From assembly GCA_902806015.1 (NCBI GenBank), contig CADCUZ010000051.1:1-12807 (forward strand): DNA of 12,807 nt, in the 5' to 3' direction. This DNA comes from an uncultured Rubrobacteraceae bacterium. Its GTDB lineage: Bacteria; Actinomycetota; Rubrobacteria; Rubrobacterales; Rubrobacteraceae. The notes under the pieces are model-generated. The model ran no database searches. It was not told the DNA's origin and saw only the letters and a program-made list of their open reading frames with translations. This document shows positions 11,977-12,807 of this stretch, piece after piece (position 1 is the first letter of the stretch; each line of letters opens with the position of its first letter). The position numbers and the translations under genes were made by a program.

Positions 11977-12625
11977 GTCCATATCCGAAACCCCGCCGGA
12001 AACCGCGGGTTCTGTCGGGTTCTCGGTGATGAGCGGTCGCAACGGGCTCGTGTGCCTGGACCCGAGGCCGTTTTCGGTGCGTCGTAGGCGTTTCGTCCCA
12101 TAGTGCATTCGTGCGGCACACCTACGCCGCGGTTTTTGGTCAGGCGTGAGCCGATTTGGGCGCGTTTTTCTGCCATCGTCGTTCCGCCTATACGTCGGGC
12201 TATTTATGACGAGGTCGGGGTGGTCGGATTCCCACATTTCTTCCATTTCTCGCGCGGTCAACCTGTAAGCCCTGCGTTTGCCGGCCTTGTAGAGGTCCTT
12301 CCTCTTGCGCGCCTCCGTGAGCGCCCATCCCGGCGCGTTCTTGGTCGGGACGTCCCACCAAACGCCCTCGAGGGGGTCGTGCAGGCTGACGTAGCCGAAC
12401 TTGCCCGACCATGCCGCGACGAGCCCGAGCTTTTCGGCCTCGGTAGTTTTGGGAGTTTTGGGCGTTGGGCTTTCGGACGTGTGGAGATTTCAGGGGTTCC
12501 CCAAAAGAGCCCCAAGCACTAGCTCCCAAGCGCCGGTCCACGATCCCGAAGAAGGGCGAACTTCGCGCAGGATGCCCGGTACCCCGCTCCGATGGGACCA
12601 AAGCCCCGTAAGGGGTAATTCCCTA

Positions 12626-12799
12626 GAATTCTCGGGAAGTTCGTCGGTTGCAAGTCGCAACCGCTTGTCACGTTTTCTCGCTGCATTTGTAGCGATATTC
12701 GGCGACGTGTCAGCTGTAAGGGACAAAACCTCGATGGAGTTGGCCGTCTGGACGGTTCGGGGCCCGGAGATTGCTACCGCGAACTTCCGAGAATTACCC
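12626..12799. repeat. Inverted repeat AATTCTCGG(G)AAGTTCG near the right edge
   Basis: AATTCTCGGGAAGTTCG (12627-12643) is inverted relative to CGAACTTCCGAGAATT (12781-12796) with one indel. GGGTAATTC (12613-12621) likewise mirrors GAATTACCC (12791-12799). The hairpin CGGTTGC-AAGTC-GCAACCG lies at 12645-12663. The region may be regulatory or a recombination site. Confidence 0.5.
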
Positions 12800-12807
12800 T
12801 TCCACGC

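Larger units (their letters stand above)
11917..12807 (-). pseudogene. Disrupted gene of mobile-element type, one in-frame TGA (partial at window edge)
   Basis: On the reverse strand one frame is open from the right edge (12807) to TAA 11917-11919, except for TGA at 12490-12492. After that TGA the product is convincingly protein-like: TPKTTEAEKLGLVAAW, SGKFGYVSLHDPLEGVWWDV, KNAPGWALTEARKRKDLYKA, then YRLTAREMEEMWESDHPD. No ATG, GTG or TTG exists between the TGA and the TTG at 12261, so this segment cannot start on its own without losing its conserved-looking part. I recall similar HDP...W-D-V...A-R-K-R-K proteins beside replication genes in actinobacterial elements, but cannot name the family. 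Residues after HPD (about 12210 onward) look random and may be post-frameshift. The part before the TGA, which includes ELPENSRELPLTGLW, is less certain. A sequencing error or recoding is possible. Confidence 0.5.

Noticed and set aside
11964..12176. Reverse-strand 70-codon frame ending in the hairpin loop TAA
   Set aside because: Arg/Pro-rich with a weak ribosome site. It could be the true end of the disrupted gene after a frameshift, but is not supported as a separate gene.
12103..12522. Forward 139-codon frame near the right end
   Set aside because: It is antisense to the reverse-strand frame that shows convincing protein-like sequence; there is no domain and no ribosome site.
12200..12601. 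Reverse-strand 133-codon frame
   Set aside because: Overlaps the better-supported frame; its product is Arg/Gly-rich with no domain.

Overview
The window is GC-rich DNA (about 70% GC in the gene-dense part, visibly lower near 10,760-11,040 and beyond about 11,990). Frequent AGG arginine codons, GTG/TTG starts and tightly overlapping genes suggest a high-GC actinobacterium, possibly a Rubrobacter-like lineage. That assignment is inference; there is no rRNA or marker gene here. I see no integrase, transposase, tRNA or CRISPR array.

Layout. (1) Positions 1-5990 hold a replication module of an extrachromosomal or integrated element. It runs from the tail of an upstream gene, through a protein with a sigma-region-4-like helix-turn-helix and a small orphan protein, to an SF2 DEAH helicase, an archaeo-eukaryotic-type primase with a zinc-binding tail, and a DUF927-type ATPase/helicase. 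The last three overlap end to start and look like one operon. (2) Positions 5991-6536 are a non-coding, repeat-dense region. It holds three successive dyad modules built from GTGGACAC or GTGGTCAC arms, TATATA cores in two of them, and perfect palindromes. It is the best candidate for the element's origin or control region. (3) Positions 6537-9627 hold eight small co-directional genes, most joined by 1-8 bp overlaps. They include a possible ribbon-helix-helix protein too short for common ORF cut-offs, two apparently paralogous proteins of unknown function, and two small zinc-binding proteins. (4) Positions 9628-10,055 are a second non-coding region with a perfect DnaA box, a UUCG-loop terminator, and a GTGACA-17-TACAAT promoter followed by a structured leader. 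(5) Positions 10,056-10,755 encode a MerR-like HTH/coiled-coil protein and a small helical protein. (6) From 10,756 on the DNA looks different: a reverse-strand remnant of a pentapeptide-repeat gene, an intact TauE/SafE-family permease gene preceded by a 30-codon upstream ORF, and a reverse-strand gene whose frame is open to the window edge except for one TGA. This looks like an element border or a decayed island.

Working together (inference): the primase, the DUF927 ATPase and the SF2 helicase would initiate and unwind replication at the dyad/iteron region next to them. The small-gene operon and the HTH/coiled-coil protein are likely accessory, regulatory or maintenance functions. The permease is probably unrelated cargo or host DNA.
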